From assembly GCF_014803405.1 (NCBI RefSeq), contig NZ_JACYFG010000032.1, positions 124,001-188,000 of the forward strand: a stretch of 64,000 nucleotides of DNA, written 5' to 3'. Origin of the DNA: Pelagicoccus enzymogenes (GTDB taxonomy: Bacteria; Verrucomicrobiota; Verrucomicrobiia; Opitutales; Opitutaceae). Positions 34,730-42,958 of the stretch are shown one piece after another; the first letter of the stretch is position 1; the number at the start of each line of letters is the position of its first letter. The notes beneath the pieces are model-generated. The model ran no database searches. It was not told the origin of the DNA and was given only the letters and a program-made list of their open reading frames with translations. Position numbers and translations under genes: made by a program.

Positions 34730-36406
34730 TTACTTGTTAGTTGGCCAAAATTGGCCGTCGTGCCAGAGGTAGAGGCGTTGGGCTTTTCCTTTGCGAATGT
34801 TCAGGATGATCGCTTCCGCTTTGCCGTCATCGTTGCGAACAGCTTGGAATTCCATTCGAGATTTGGGTACGGATGCGAAAACCTTGTCGACTTTCCAGTC
34901 TTGTCCCACTGTGCCTAGTTCGGAACTTGTGCTAGCGATGCCGAAGGCAGCGTTGCCGTTATCATCGGTGTAGAGAACGGCGGCTGTTTTGGATTTGTCT
35001 TTGCTTTCGATTCTTTCGAGGTCGAAGATTCGCTTTACCGGTTTCCCGTTTTCATCGATCAAAGTTCGGGATTCGGTGCCGGGCATGGGGAGGCTGTGGA
35101 CCCATTCGGCATCCTGATACTGTACCATGCGCCACTCGCGATATCCTTGGCCCAGCGCGATGTAGGCGGCGGAAGGCTTGCCGTCCTGATCTGGAAGCGG
35201 TTCGGTGCTGAAGCTGGTTTCGCCGGTTGCTTCGGAGTCGTAAGCGAGTGCGTAGGTGTCGGCTATTTTCTTAGTGATGGGCACCTCCAGCTTTTTGCCT
35301 TCCACGTTGTAAAAGGTGTCGTCGCTTGTATCCAACTTCATGTAGTAGGTGTTGATGCGGCTGTAGTGAACCTTGTTGTGGATTTCGCGGAAGTTGCAGA
35401 TGTGCCAGAGGAAGGTGATGAGGATTTCCGTGTCGGAAACCTTCTTCGGATTGATGTAGAATGTATCCACATCGACGGGATCTCCCTCGCTAATGGTGGG
35501 CCAGGTGATCTTAACCGGCTCCCCGAAAGTTTGGGAACCGTTCTCCATCTTGTAGTAGATCCATGGAGACTTGTGGGTGCCGGCACGGGTGAAGAAATAG
35601 ATGTCGCCGTTGCCCATTTTCATGATTTTCGTGTAGGAGGCGAAAGGGGAGATGTCGTCTTTTTGTATCCAGGAACTGATGTCGCCTGGTTTTTCGGTAG
35701 CGACGTGGAGCATGCGTCCGCCCGCATGCGGCGTATCGAAGGACATCGGGTTGAGGCCGTCTTCCCATTCGCCGCCATGTCCGCCGAAGACGATGTGAAA
35801 GTGGCCATCGCCATTTACTTGCAGGGCGGGGCGACCGTGGCTGTCGATTTTTCTGCCGTTCTTGGAAAGCGTGCTATGCCCCGCTTTGTAGGGTCCATCC
35901 CACACGTGGTTCTCGACATCGAAGCTCGCGATGTAGGGATCGGTGAGATGACCCTCGTATGAGACATAAACTTTTCCGTCGACGAACAGAGTGGAGCCTG
36001 TGTGGGTGTTGTTGGGCAGGTTGTCGGAAAAATGCCCATCGGGGATTTCAGGGAGAGGCAGGTTGTCCGAAACGTCAGGAGTGGCGGCGAGCGTGGACTC
36101 GAGGTCAAGGTCGTATATGTCGGTGAAGGCCTTCCCCTCGCGGTAAGCGTCGTAGATTCTTTGGAAGTCCGGGTACTGCCCGTACAAGTATTGGTCGATC
36201 TTGAAATGCCAGAACTCCCTGCTGAACGTGTCCTCGTCCTCCATCAGTTTGAGGAGGGCGGGTAGCGCTCGGTCATGCGTGGATTCGTTCTCGATCAACG
36301 CCTCTCGTTGAGCGAGGTATTCCTTCTCTGTCATGGCCTCAGTACAGGCGCCAAGTGTCAGGATTGCCGCAAGTGCGACAAGAGGGAGAGCAGGAGCTTT
36401 CAACAT
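34730..36406 (-). CDS. Lipoprotein PL25-like ulvan lyase candidate with helical N-terminal extension
   Basis: 558 residues. The lipoprotein signal ends at LGAC with Cys21. Residues about 25-105 form a predicted helical extension (EKEYLAQREALIENES and onwards) not present in the other PL25-like proteins here. The propeller follows. KVYVSYEGHLTDPYIASFD, NGRKIDSHGRPAL with His190, HIVFGGHGGEWEDGLNPMS with His210, SPFASYTKI with Tyr258 and FFTRAGTHKSPW with Arg274 keep the spacing seen in PL25 (20 residues between the His pair, 16 between Tyr and Arg). Of the three this is the closest, from memory, to PLSV_3936. It should be a membrane-anchored endolyase on a sulfated uronate polymer. It is followed by the PL24-like gene, 41 bases on. 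Confidence 0.82.
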   Translation of the reverse strand: MLKAPALPLVALAAILTLGACTEAMTEKEYLAQREALIENESTHDRALPALLKLMEDEDTFSREFWHFKIDQYLYGQYPDFQRIYDAYREGKAFTDIYDLDLESTLAATPDVSDNLPLPEIPDGHFSDNLPNNTHTGSTLFVDGKVYVSYEGHLTDPYIASFDVENHVWDGPYKAGHSTLSKNGRKIDSHGRPALQVNGDGHFHIVFGGHGGEWEDGLNPMSFDTPHAGGRMLHVATEKPGDISSWIQKDDISPFASYTKIMKMGNGDIYFFTRAGTHKSPWIYYKMENGSQTFGEPVKITWPTISEGDPVDVDTFYINPKKVSDTEILITFLWHICNFREIHNKVHYSRINTYYMKLDTSDDTFYNVEGKKLEVPITKKIADTYALAYDSEATGETSFSTEPLPDQDGKPSAAYIALGQGYREWRMVQYQDAEWVHSLPMPGTESRTLIDENGKPVKRIFDLERIESKDKSKTAAVLYTDDNGNAAFGIASTSSELGTVGQDWKVDKVFASVPKSRMEFQAVRNDDGKAEAIILNIRKGKAQRLYLWHDGQFWPTNK

Positions 36407-36600
36407 AAGCAGTTTGGGAGTTTTAATTTCGGGGCGGGGATGCTACTCCTCTCTCGGACCCTGCTACGACTGTTTTCATATCGATACGAATCGATGGCTA
36501 ATTTCGGCCACTGTGAGCGGTTACGAGAGTTTCGCGAACGCTTCCAGACTCGACAGCTCCGCGACCGTCCATCAACGCAGATTATTAGTCCTCTTCAATT

Positions 36601-37989
36601 TCAAATGCTCGCGGACTCGGCAAAGGCGATCTGCTCCTTCAATGACTCGCGGAGTCTGGAAAGGATCGACTTGTATTCAGGATTGCCGACACGGTTCACG
36701 GTTTCTCCCGGATCAATCTGCAGATCGTAGAGCATCTCTTCTCCGTTTTCGTACAGGCTGTAGTTGTAACGTTCGGTGACGATCGCGTCCGCGTTTCTGT
36801 ATCGAGTATAAACGACCTCGTTGATCGCTGCCTCTGGATCGCTTAGTACGGCGGCGAAGCTCTTACCTTGGACCGATGCGGGAACATCGATTCCAGCCAG
36901 AGCGCAAAGGGTCGGGAACAAGTCGACACTGGAAATCAAGGCGTCAGTGGAAACGCCTTGCGGTTTTCCCGGCGCTTTCACGATGAGGGGAATGCGGGTG
37001 GCGAGATGCATGGTGTTGTGTTTGCCCCAGAAATCGTACTCGCCCAAGTGCCAACCATGATCGCCCCAGATCACGACGATCGTATTCTCGGCCAGACCGA
37101 GCGCTTCGAGTTCATTCAGCACGTCACCCACAAGCTTGTCGACGTAGCTGGTTGCGGCAAGGTAGCCGTGCCGCATTTTTAGGTGAAAGGCGTCCGACTC
37201 TAAATCGTAGTCGCCCAGTTCGTAGGTCTTGAATTCGTTGGATCCCCTCAGTGATTCTGGTGCGTGTTTGGGCCGCTCTCGGAAGGCTGCAAGTGGGATG
37301 TCATCAGCGTCATACAAATCCCAATACTTTTTGGGGGCGTAGAAGGGGAGATGTGGACGGATGAATCCGCAGCCAATAAAGAAGGGCTTGCCGCTCTCTT
37401 TGAACCTTCGCAGATCCTCGATTGTGCGAGCCGCAACTAGGCCATCGGTGTAGGCCTCGTCCGGAACATCCACGCTCTCGTAGAAGAGACCACTTCCGCG
37501 TTCCGATTTCGTTTCGGTGGTTGCTGGGTCGTAGCTGACTTTGTGGCTGAGCCCTGTGCCTCGCGGCTTTTCACTCCAAGAGCGATCAGCAGTGTCATCG
37601 CTTTTGTGAAAGATCTTTCCATGGGCAAGCGTGGTGTAGCCTGACTCCTTGAAGGCTTGTGCGATGGTGGTGGCATGCGGGGTGTCGACGTCCGCCCTTG
37701 CGAGGTAGTCCACGAAGCGCGTTTTCGTAGGCAGGATCCCGGTCATCATGCTGGCGCGCGATGCCCCGCAGACTGCGACTTGGCAGTAGGCTCGTTGAAA
37801 GAGCGTTCCCTCTGAGGCAAGGCGATCGATGTGGGGTGTTTTGGCAACTGTGTCGCCGTAGCAGCCGAGTTCTGGTCGCAAGTCGTCAATCGCGATGAAT
37901 AAAACGTTTGGCTTTGAGCCGTTCGAGTTATCAGCGAAACTGGCGAAGGTTCCTGTGACGAACAATAAAAGAGTAACGACTTTTTTCAT
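36601..37989 (-). CDS. Secreted iduronate-2-sulfatase-like sulfatase (S1_7-like)
   Basis: 462 residues, signal peptide at 1-19. PNVLFIAIDDLRPELGCYGD, the modification motif VCGASR with Cys74, GHGKIFHK, the late metal site WGDHGWHLGEYDFWGKH and VYTRYRNADAIVTERYNYSLY are all typical of the iduronate-2-sulfatase group, assigned to sulfatase subfamily S1_7. Members of that subfamily occur in ulvan loci of Bacteroidota and act there on sulfated rhamnose. The Cys-x-Ala-x-Arg form is accepted by formylglycine-generating enzymes. The gene follows the beta-helix gene after 26 bases and precedes the PL25-like lipoprotein gene by 194 bases, so it is likely in one transcript with one or both. Confidence 0.92.
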   Translation of the reverse strand: MKKVVTLLLFVTGTFASFADNSNGSKPNVLFIAIDDLRPELGCYGDTVAKTPHIDRLASEGTLFQRAYCQVAVCGASRASMMTGILPTKTRFVDYLARADVDTPHATTIAQAFKESGYTTLAHGKIFHKSDDTADRSWSEKPRGTGLSHKVSYDPATTETKSERGSGLFYESVDVPDEAYTDGLVAARTIEDLRRFKESGKPFFIGCGFIRPHLPFYAPKKYWDLYDADDIPLAAFRERPKHAPESLRGSNEFKTYELGDYDLESDAFHLKMRHGYLAATSYVDKLVGDVLNELEALGLAENTIVVIWGDHGWHLGEYDFWGKHNTMHLATRIPLIVKAPGKPQGVSTDALISSVDLFPTLCALAGIDVPASVQGKSFAAVLSDPEAAINEVVYTRYRNADAIVTERYNYSLYENGEEMLYDLQIDPGETVNRVGNPEYKSILSRLRESLKEQIAFAESASI

Positions 37990-38015
37990 TAGGGAAAGGT
38001 TGGTAGGAATAAGTC

Positions 38016-39935
38016 TTATTGGCTAATGAGATTGAATTCGGCAATGGCCGCGAGGGTGGCACGTGCTGCTCTGTTGAGCACCAGCTTCACGCGACGGGTT
38101 TCGACGGGATCGAAGGTCACGCTGTGGTCGGAGCCTATCTTCTTGCCGTCGTGAATTTTGACCCAGCCTCCGTCTTGCCAAGCGTGTAGCTGGTATCCGT
38201 CGACGTTTCCTGTGTCTTCTTGTATCTTTGCTCCGGATACGGTTTGGCGGGTGCCGAGATCGAGGATGAGTTCCGAGCCGATCAGTTCGCCATCGGAAAT
38301 CCATTTGGTTGTCGGGTCGCCGTCGTTGGCAAGTTCGGCGGGGTGGCCGGGGGCGGCGTTGTTGGCGGTGATGAAGCTTCCGTGAAGGCGGAGCTGCAAC
38401 TGGGCCCGGAAGAGGGAGGGTGGATAGGCGACTTGTTCGCGCAGTTCGTCGATGCCGACCTCACCTTTGTTCACATCTTCGAAAATTATTGCTTCACCGG
38501 GGGAGCGGAGGCCCACGAAGTTTGGTTTCACGTAGTTGTGGATCTTTCGCACTTCTGGCGACCAGAAGTCGTAAGTGGTGCTTGGGGCGCTGGCGTTGTG
38601 CTCGAAGTTCCAGAAGGTGATGTGCGGGCCGCCATTCGGGTAGCTGCCTTGGTTGCCGCCGTTGTGTGAGAAGCGGCCACCTTTGACGCTGTCAATAAGG
38701 TTCGAATACGGATGGTAGCCGTGGCAATCGACGGACTGGTCCTCGGTCATAACCGAGTCGAGGAAGACGCAAGCGGTAGTGGTCCAGCGGAATCCGATAC
38801 CATGCCAGTTGTCGGTTTCATTGACGATGCGGTTGAAGAGTACGCCGTAGGAGTCACGAGGGTAGCCAGAAGTGTGGCCAGCTTTTCCGCTAAAGGTTAC
38901 GTCTTCCACGGTGACGGCGAGGGCGTCGTCGATGTTGAGTCCTACGTTCCAGTCCGCGATCGTGCAATTGCGTATCCAAGAGTTTTTTACGGCCATGAGG
39001 TGGAGGCCTTTGTAAGCGTAGTCGACTTCCCAATTCAAATGGTGTTTGAACTCTTGCGGGTAGTGGGCCCAACCGCTGCTGAAGCGTATCCCCTCGATTC
39101 CGACCTCCTCGATAGGCTCGTAGGGCCAGAGTTGGGTGGTACCTGCTCCTGCTGGTATGTGGAGTTGCACCGGGTTTTTGAAGGTGACCCGATTACCGTC
39201 GATTGCGGTAATTGTATGTTCCTCGTAGATACGAATGCCGCCTTTGCCCATGTTCCAGAGCGGATTGAAGGTGAGGCCTTCGGCTACTTTGTGTACCGCT
39301 TCGAGGCTTTGGTGGAAGAGCGTGATGTCTTGCCCGACAGAGAGCTTGCTAGGATCGTTTACGGTTATGGAGAAAGCTCCCAGCGGTATAAGTTCGTTGC
39401 ATTGAGCGAGTACTGTCTTATCTTTTTCGATACGGTTGTAATCCTTGGGGCGGACCAGCAGTCTTGGTTTTTCAGGCAGTTCCTTGTCTCGGTATTCGTG
39501 GAAGTAGAGTTCGGTACCGCCTGGTGCGTCACCCGCTCCTTTGAGGACGATGTGACTGCGGTTGATTTCCAGAACATGGTCTTTCAGTTCGCCAGCGCCG
39601 AGGATGAAACGGCCGGCGGGGAAGTTGACCACGACGGGAGTTTCGATAGCGTGAGCGGCGTCGAGCGCAGCTTGGATGCCCTCGATGTCTATCAAATTAT
39701 CGTCGGGGATGGCTCCAAAGTCAGTTACCTGGAGCTGCGTCCAGGAGGACGTGTCCGGAATCGGGCGTTCGGAGAAATGGTAACCGGCAAAGGAGTAGTC
39801 GGGGAAGATGGTTTCGCGCCCTTCGGCGCGTCCGTCGACGAAGTCGATCCAGGAGGGAGCAATGTTTTGGGAATTCGATAGTTGGGCAAATGATGCAGTG
39901 ACTGTGAGAGCTAAAATTGCACGTAAGATATTCAT
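38016..39935 (-). CDS. Secreted right-handed beta-helix protein with C-terminal discoidin-like domain
   Basis: 639 residues, signal peptide at 1-22. Residues about 65-480 form a pectate-lyase-superfamily beta-helix: VTDFGAIPDD, AALDAA, PVVVNFPAGRFILG, HIVLKGAGD, then coils with NSWIRNCTIADWN and LAVTVEDVTFSGKAGH. The last 130 residues resemble a discoidin/F5-8C domain (AELANDGDPTTKW, ELILDLGTRQTVSGAKIQ, RRVKLVLNR). I cannot identify the catalytic residues. Related proteins are usually annotated DUF4955 or pectate-lyase-like. A paralogue of the same layout is at 57569-59740. Position between lyases and a sulfatase suggests activity on the same polymer, possibly as an undescribed lyase or glycosidase. 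Confidence 0.75.
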   Translation of the reverse strand: MNILRAILALTVTASFAQLSNSQNIAPSWIDFVDGRAEGRETIFPDYSFAGYHFSERPIPDTSSWTQLQVTDFGAIPDDNLIDIEGIQAALDAAHAIETPVVVNFPAGRFILGAGELKDHVLEINRSHIVLKGAGDAPGGTELYFHEYRDKELPEKPRLLVRPKDYNRIEKDKTVLAQCNELIPLGAFSITVNDPSKLSVGQDITLFHQSLEAVHKVAEGLTFNPLWNMGKGGIRIYEEHTITAIDGNRVTFKNPVQLHIPAGAGTTQLWPYEPIEEVGIEGIRFSSGWAHYPQEFKHHLNWEVDYAYKGLHLMAVKNSWIRNCTIADWNVGLNIDDALAVTVEDVTFSGKAGHTSGYPRDSYGVLFNRIVNETDNWHGIGFRWTTTACVFLDSVMTEDQSVDCHGYHPYSNLIDSVKGGRFSHNGGNQGSYPNGGPHITFWNFEHNASAPSTTYDFWSPEVRKIHNYVKPNFVGLRSPGEAIIFEDVNKGEVGIDELREQVAYPPSLFRAQLQLRLHGSFITANNAAPGHPAELANDGDPTTKWISDGELIGSELILDLGTRQTVSGAKIQEDTGNVDGYQLHAWQDGGWVKIHDGKKIGSDHSVTFDPVETRRVKLVLNRAARATLAAIAEFNLISQ

Positions 39936-40086
39936 TTTGAGCGTGAAGGTGATAACAGGCTAGTGCTGGCTGTTTTGTAGTAGATTGTAACTGGTTCCAG
40001 GTGTTGCCAGCCTCGGCGAACAAATCCTACAATTAGTGTTAAATGCGAAGGCGTTGCGAGTTTGATGGAATTTGGAAACGAGGTTT

Positions 40087-41541
40087 TTAGTCCTGTGTTC
40101 TTCTTCGGATCGGGCCCTCGTCTCCGACGAGGTACATGCGGCGGTAGGGGGTGCCGTCCGGTTTCTCTGCGACGATGATGCGAGCGTCGGGGTGGGCGTT
40201 GCGGATGAAGGCGCTGGCAGCGGAGCCGGGGCTATCCAGGTTGCTGAGCGAAGCCGGGCGATCTCCGTAGAGATTCTTGGATTCGGGTTCGAAGTAGTCT
40301 CCGAAGCGCAGGAGCTCTTTGCCGGGCGCGAAGCTGGCTCCGCCGTCTTGGCTTTCCCACCAGCGCACGATGGTGCGGTCGACCGAGGGATCGACGCCGC
40401 TCAGGAGAAAGCGTACTTGTTTGCCGGATACGAGGAAGTCTCCGCGGCCGATGGGGAGGCCGTTTTCGAAGTTTCCTGCCCAATTTTCACCGTCCCAGCG
40501 GAAGTAGCGGGCGTTTTTCGGGCCGCCGATTTGCCAGCCAATGTCTTCTCCGATGTAGGCGGCGATGTGAGGGATGCCTTCGGCGTCAACTTGGGTGGAA
40601 CCGTTGAAGGTCCACTTTTCACCGGTATCGACGGCGAGGGTTTTGACATCGGCTTCTTCCTTGGTGAGCGGGATGTTGAGCGGTTCGTCGTGGATGTTTT
40701 GCCAGACCTTCGTAGCGGTGTTGAAGGTCATGTAGTAGAGGTTCTTTCGCTCGGTGGAGTGGCCCCCTCGGTTGTTGCGAGGCGCGTCTTGGTCCCAGCA
40801 GTAGTGGTAGTCGAAACCTACTACGATTTCATCTTTGAGGCCTTTGGTGGCGAATGCGTACCAGCTATCCGAGCCGATGTCGTCAGCGCGCCGCTTGTGC
40901 TTGAGGAAGGGGACGGGTGCTTCGAAGGTACGGCCGTGGTCAGTAGATTTTTGATACACCCAGTCGCTGCGGTGAGCGCCGTGACGGTAGAACAGGTAAA
41001 GGTCACCGTTGTCCATCTTGACGGCTTGGTTGTAGGTGCCGAAGGGGGAAATGTTGTTGAGGTCTTCCCACTCGGTGATGTTGAGTGGTTTTTTGGATAC
41101 GGAATGGCGGTTTTCGCCGAGGGCGGAATTGCCGAAAGGGTTCTCGCCGTGTATCGCTTTATCTCCACCGTGGCCACCGTAGAAAATGTGGATGTAGCCG
41201 AGATCGTCGATGATCATGGTGGGCTTGCCGTGGCTGTCGATTTTTCCTTTAGGGTCTTTTCCAAGAGTGCTGGTGCCTGCTTTGAAGGGACCGAGCCATT
41301 CCTTTTTTTCGTGGTCGTACGCAGCGACGTAGGGGTCTTCGAGCAAGCCTTGGTAGAAAACATAGGTTATGCCGTCCTTGTGTTCGCCTGCCGGGTGTTG
41401 GACGATGGCGACGCCCTCGCCCCAGCCGTTGGTGGCGAAGAAGGGCGTGGTAGCGGTCTTGGGCGCTGGCTTCGAGCAAGCGCCCAGCAAGGCTCCGAAA
41501 GCGACGAGGAGGGAAACGACGATAGACTGTTTTGTTTTCAT
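40087..41541 (-). CDS. Lipoprotein PL25-like BNR-4 polysaccharide lyase
   Basis: 484 residues from the ATG at 41541. This start gives a standard lipoprotein signal (LVAFGALLGAC, Cys22), whereas an upstream in-frame start adds 36 improbable residues. The propeller has ITYVFYQGLLEDPYVAAYD, GKIDSHGKP with His104, IFYGGHGG with His124, FGTYNQAVKM with Tyr170 and FYRHGAHRSDW with Arg186. These have the same 20 and 16-residue spacings as the PL25-like proteins at 9063 and 34730. It is closest to the 9063 protein across the HGAHRS and C-terminal NAHPDAR and RRMYLVGD parts. It is expected to be a surface-anchored lyase. It lies 151 bases upstream of the beta-helix gene on the same strand and is preceded by a 474-base non-coding gap, so it probably has its own promoter. 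Confidence 0.8.
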   Translation of the reverse strand: MKTKQSIVVSLLVAFGALLGACSKPAPKTATTPFFATNGWGEGVAIVQHPAGEHKDGITYVFYQGLLEDPYVAAYDHEKKEWLGPFKAGTSTLGKDPKGKIDSHGKPTMIIDDLGYIHIFYGGHGGDKAIHGENPFGNSALGENRHSVSKKPLNITEWEDLNNISPFGTYNQAVKMDNGDLYLFYRHGAHRSDWVYQKSTDHGRTFEAPVPFLKHKRRADDIGSDSWYAFATKGLKDEIVVGFDYHYCWDQDAPRNNRGGHSTERKNLYYMTFNTATKVWQNIHDEPLNIPLTKEEADVKTLAVDTGEKWTFNGSTQVDAEGIPHIAAYIGEDIGWQIGGPKNARYFRWDGENWAGNFENGLPIGRGDFLVSGKQVRFLLSGVDPSVDRTIVRWWESQDGGASFAPGKELLRFGDYFEPESKNLYGDRPASLSNLDSPGSAASAFIRNAHPDARIIVAEKPDGTPYRRMYLVGDEGPIRRRTQD

Positions 41542-42015
41542 GGGGTTGCTTGCAGTGTTTTTCGTACCAGCGGACCGCAAAGGATTTTGTCTTGGGGATT
41601 TGGTGTTACCGGCATTCGTTGAAGGGGAAAGTTCTTGGCTTTGGGACACGAAGTGACGCCATCACCTCACGGGAGCCTTTGGGGCGTCGCAAACGTCGCT
41701 GCGGGAAAATTGAGTACTCGTCATGTTTTTGGGGTTGAGGGGGGTATAGGAGTCGAACCGAAGCGGCCTGAAATGGACAGGCTGAGATAATGAGGTATTA
41801 AGCAGAGAAGAGAATCACTCCCAAATTCATACTGTTCGATGAGCGAACCCTCTTTGAGCCTGGGTGTCGATGCGAGTTCTATTAATGCCCTTTGGGTGAG
41901 TCTTGGTGCCGTTTCACATCCTAGGCTTTTGAACGCTAAGCATATCAGTCAGAGCACCGCGCAACTACCACGTGATCGCGTAGTTGTTTGCGTCGAGGAG
42001 CCTCCGCATGCGATG
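41542..42015. other. Non-coding gap with a shared palindrome
   Basis: No open frame here has coding character. It presumably holds the promoter of the PL25-like gene at 40087-41541 and the 3' end of the VOC transcript. At 41967-41985 it contains TACCACGTGATCGCGTAGT, which matches the reverse complement of the palindrome at 54762-54781 at all but one position. A short stretch near 41748 resembles a tRNA T-arm but has no cloverleaf around it. Confidence 0.5.
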
Positions 42016-42924
42016 CTAATGCTTCTCGCCGGAGCTCGACTCCTCGAAGGCGAGTTTGGCTTCCATGAACTCTGTTCGCGTACCGTCGAGGTCGTGTACG
42101 TTGAGGAGCCAGCGGTTGCTGCGGCCGACCATGGGTTTGTGTCGGTCGAGGTCCGGCAAACCGTTGCGGAGGAGCTGGCGGTGCACCCATTGAATGTCCT
42201 CCGTTAGGAGGCAGAGGTGGTGCATAGAGCCGAGTTGCTTTCTGGAGGGGACCATGCCGTCGATCAAAATGTATTCGATGTAGTCGCCATGCTCGCCGGG
42301 CATTTGCATGTTCACCCAAGCGTCCGGTCCGTCGTCGTTTCGGGATCCACGCCATGTTTCTTGGAAACCGAGCGCTTCTCGATAAAAGGCATTTGCGGCT
42401 GGCTCGGAGCGTACTGTAAGGCCGACGTGCTGTAGCCTGACGGAGAGCCTGTGAGAGCCCAAATGTTCCCCGCGAGTTTTCGCCTGCAAAGAGTCTGGGA
42501 TGTACTCGAGGAAGAGCAAGCGGTGTCCGTCTGGATCGGTGAGCGCACTGGTTAAGGAACCATCGAGGCTGGGGTAGATCTCCGACGGTTTCAGCCCTAT
42601 CTTCCTCAAAAGGTTTGTGGTGAGCTCAAGATCGCGCACTTGAAATGCGATTTCGATGAGGCGGTTGTCATCCGTTTCTTCCGGTACCTGAACGAGTTTG
42701 AGAAACTGCTCGTCGTTGATTTTTAGATACTCCGATCCTTCGCCCTCATTTGTGGAAAAGGCGGATTCGAAACCGTAGTAGCTTGCGTATTGATGGGCGG
42801 ATTGCTCGAGATCCGAAACCTGGAAGGCCACGTGAGCAATGCCAACGATGGGAAGTTCTTGTTCAGCTTTCATTGGGGTCCAAAAGCAGATTGCCGCTAG
42901 CGTGGGGACAAGGGCTGCTTTCAT
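42016..42924 (-). CDS. Exported two-domain VOC (glyoxalase-fold) protein
   Basis: 302 residues with a signal peptide (about 1-20). Two vicinal-oxygen-chelate modules follow: IAHVAFQVSDLEQSAHQYAS to TDPDGHRLLFLEYIP (about 28-143), and LQHVGLTVRSEPAANAFYRE to VHDLDGTRTEFME (about 163-288). Paired His and Glu positions in each half (HVAF/FLEY; HVGL, HHLCLL, TEFME) could bind a metal. VOC proteins are usually cytoplasmic lyases, isomerases or dioxygenases, so export is unusual. In this setting it might act on a reactive keto-sugar formed from unsaturated uronates, but that is speculative. It ends 34 bases before the start of the GH5 direction of reading, so it is likely the downstream partner of GH5 in one transcript. 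Confidence 0.8.
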   Translation of the reverse strand: MKAALVPTLAAICFWTPMKAEQELPIVGIAHVAFQVSDLEQSAHQYASYYGFESAFSTNEGEGSEYLKINDEQFLKLVQVPEETDDNRLIEIAFQVRDLELTTNLLRKIGLKPSEIYPSLDGSLTSALTDPDGHRLLFLEYIPDSLQAKTRGEHLGSHRLSVRLQHVGLTVRSEPAANAFYREALGFQETWRGSRNDDGPDAWVNMQMPGEHGDYIEYILIDGMVPSRKQLGSMHHLCLLTEDIQWVHRQLLRNGLPDLDRHKPMVGRSNRWLLNVHDLDGTRTEFMEAKLAFEESSSGEKH

Positions 42925-42958
42925 TTGCGTGCCTCAGGCGATTGGCGTGAGCGCGCGA

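Noticed and set aside
41740-41765. A stretch whose complement reads GGTTCGACTCC, like a tRNA or tmRNA T-arm, possibly an attachment site remnant
   Set aside because: No acceptor, D or anticodon arms can be drawn around it and there is no CCA end or duplicated copy in the window.
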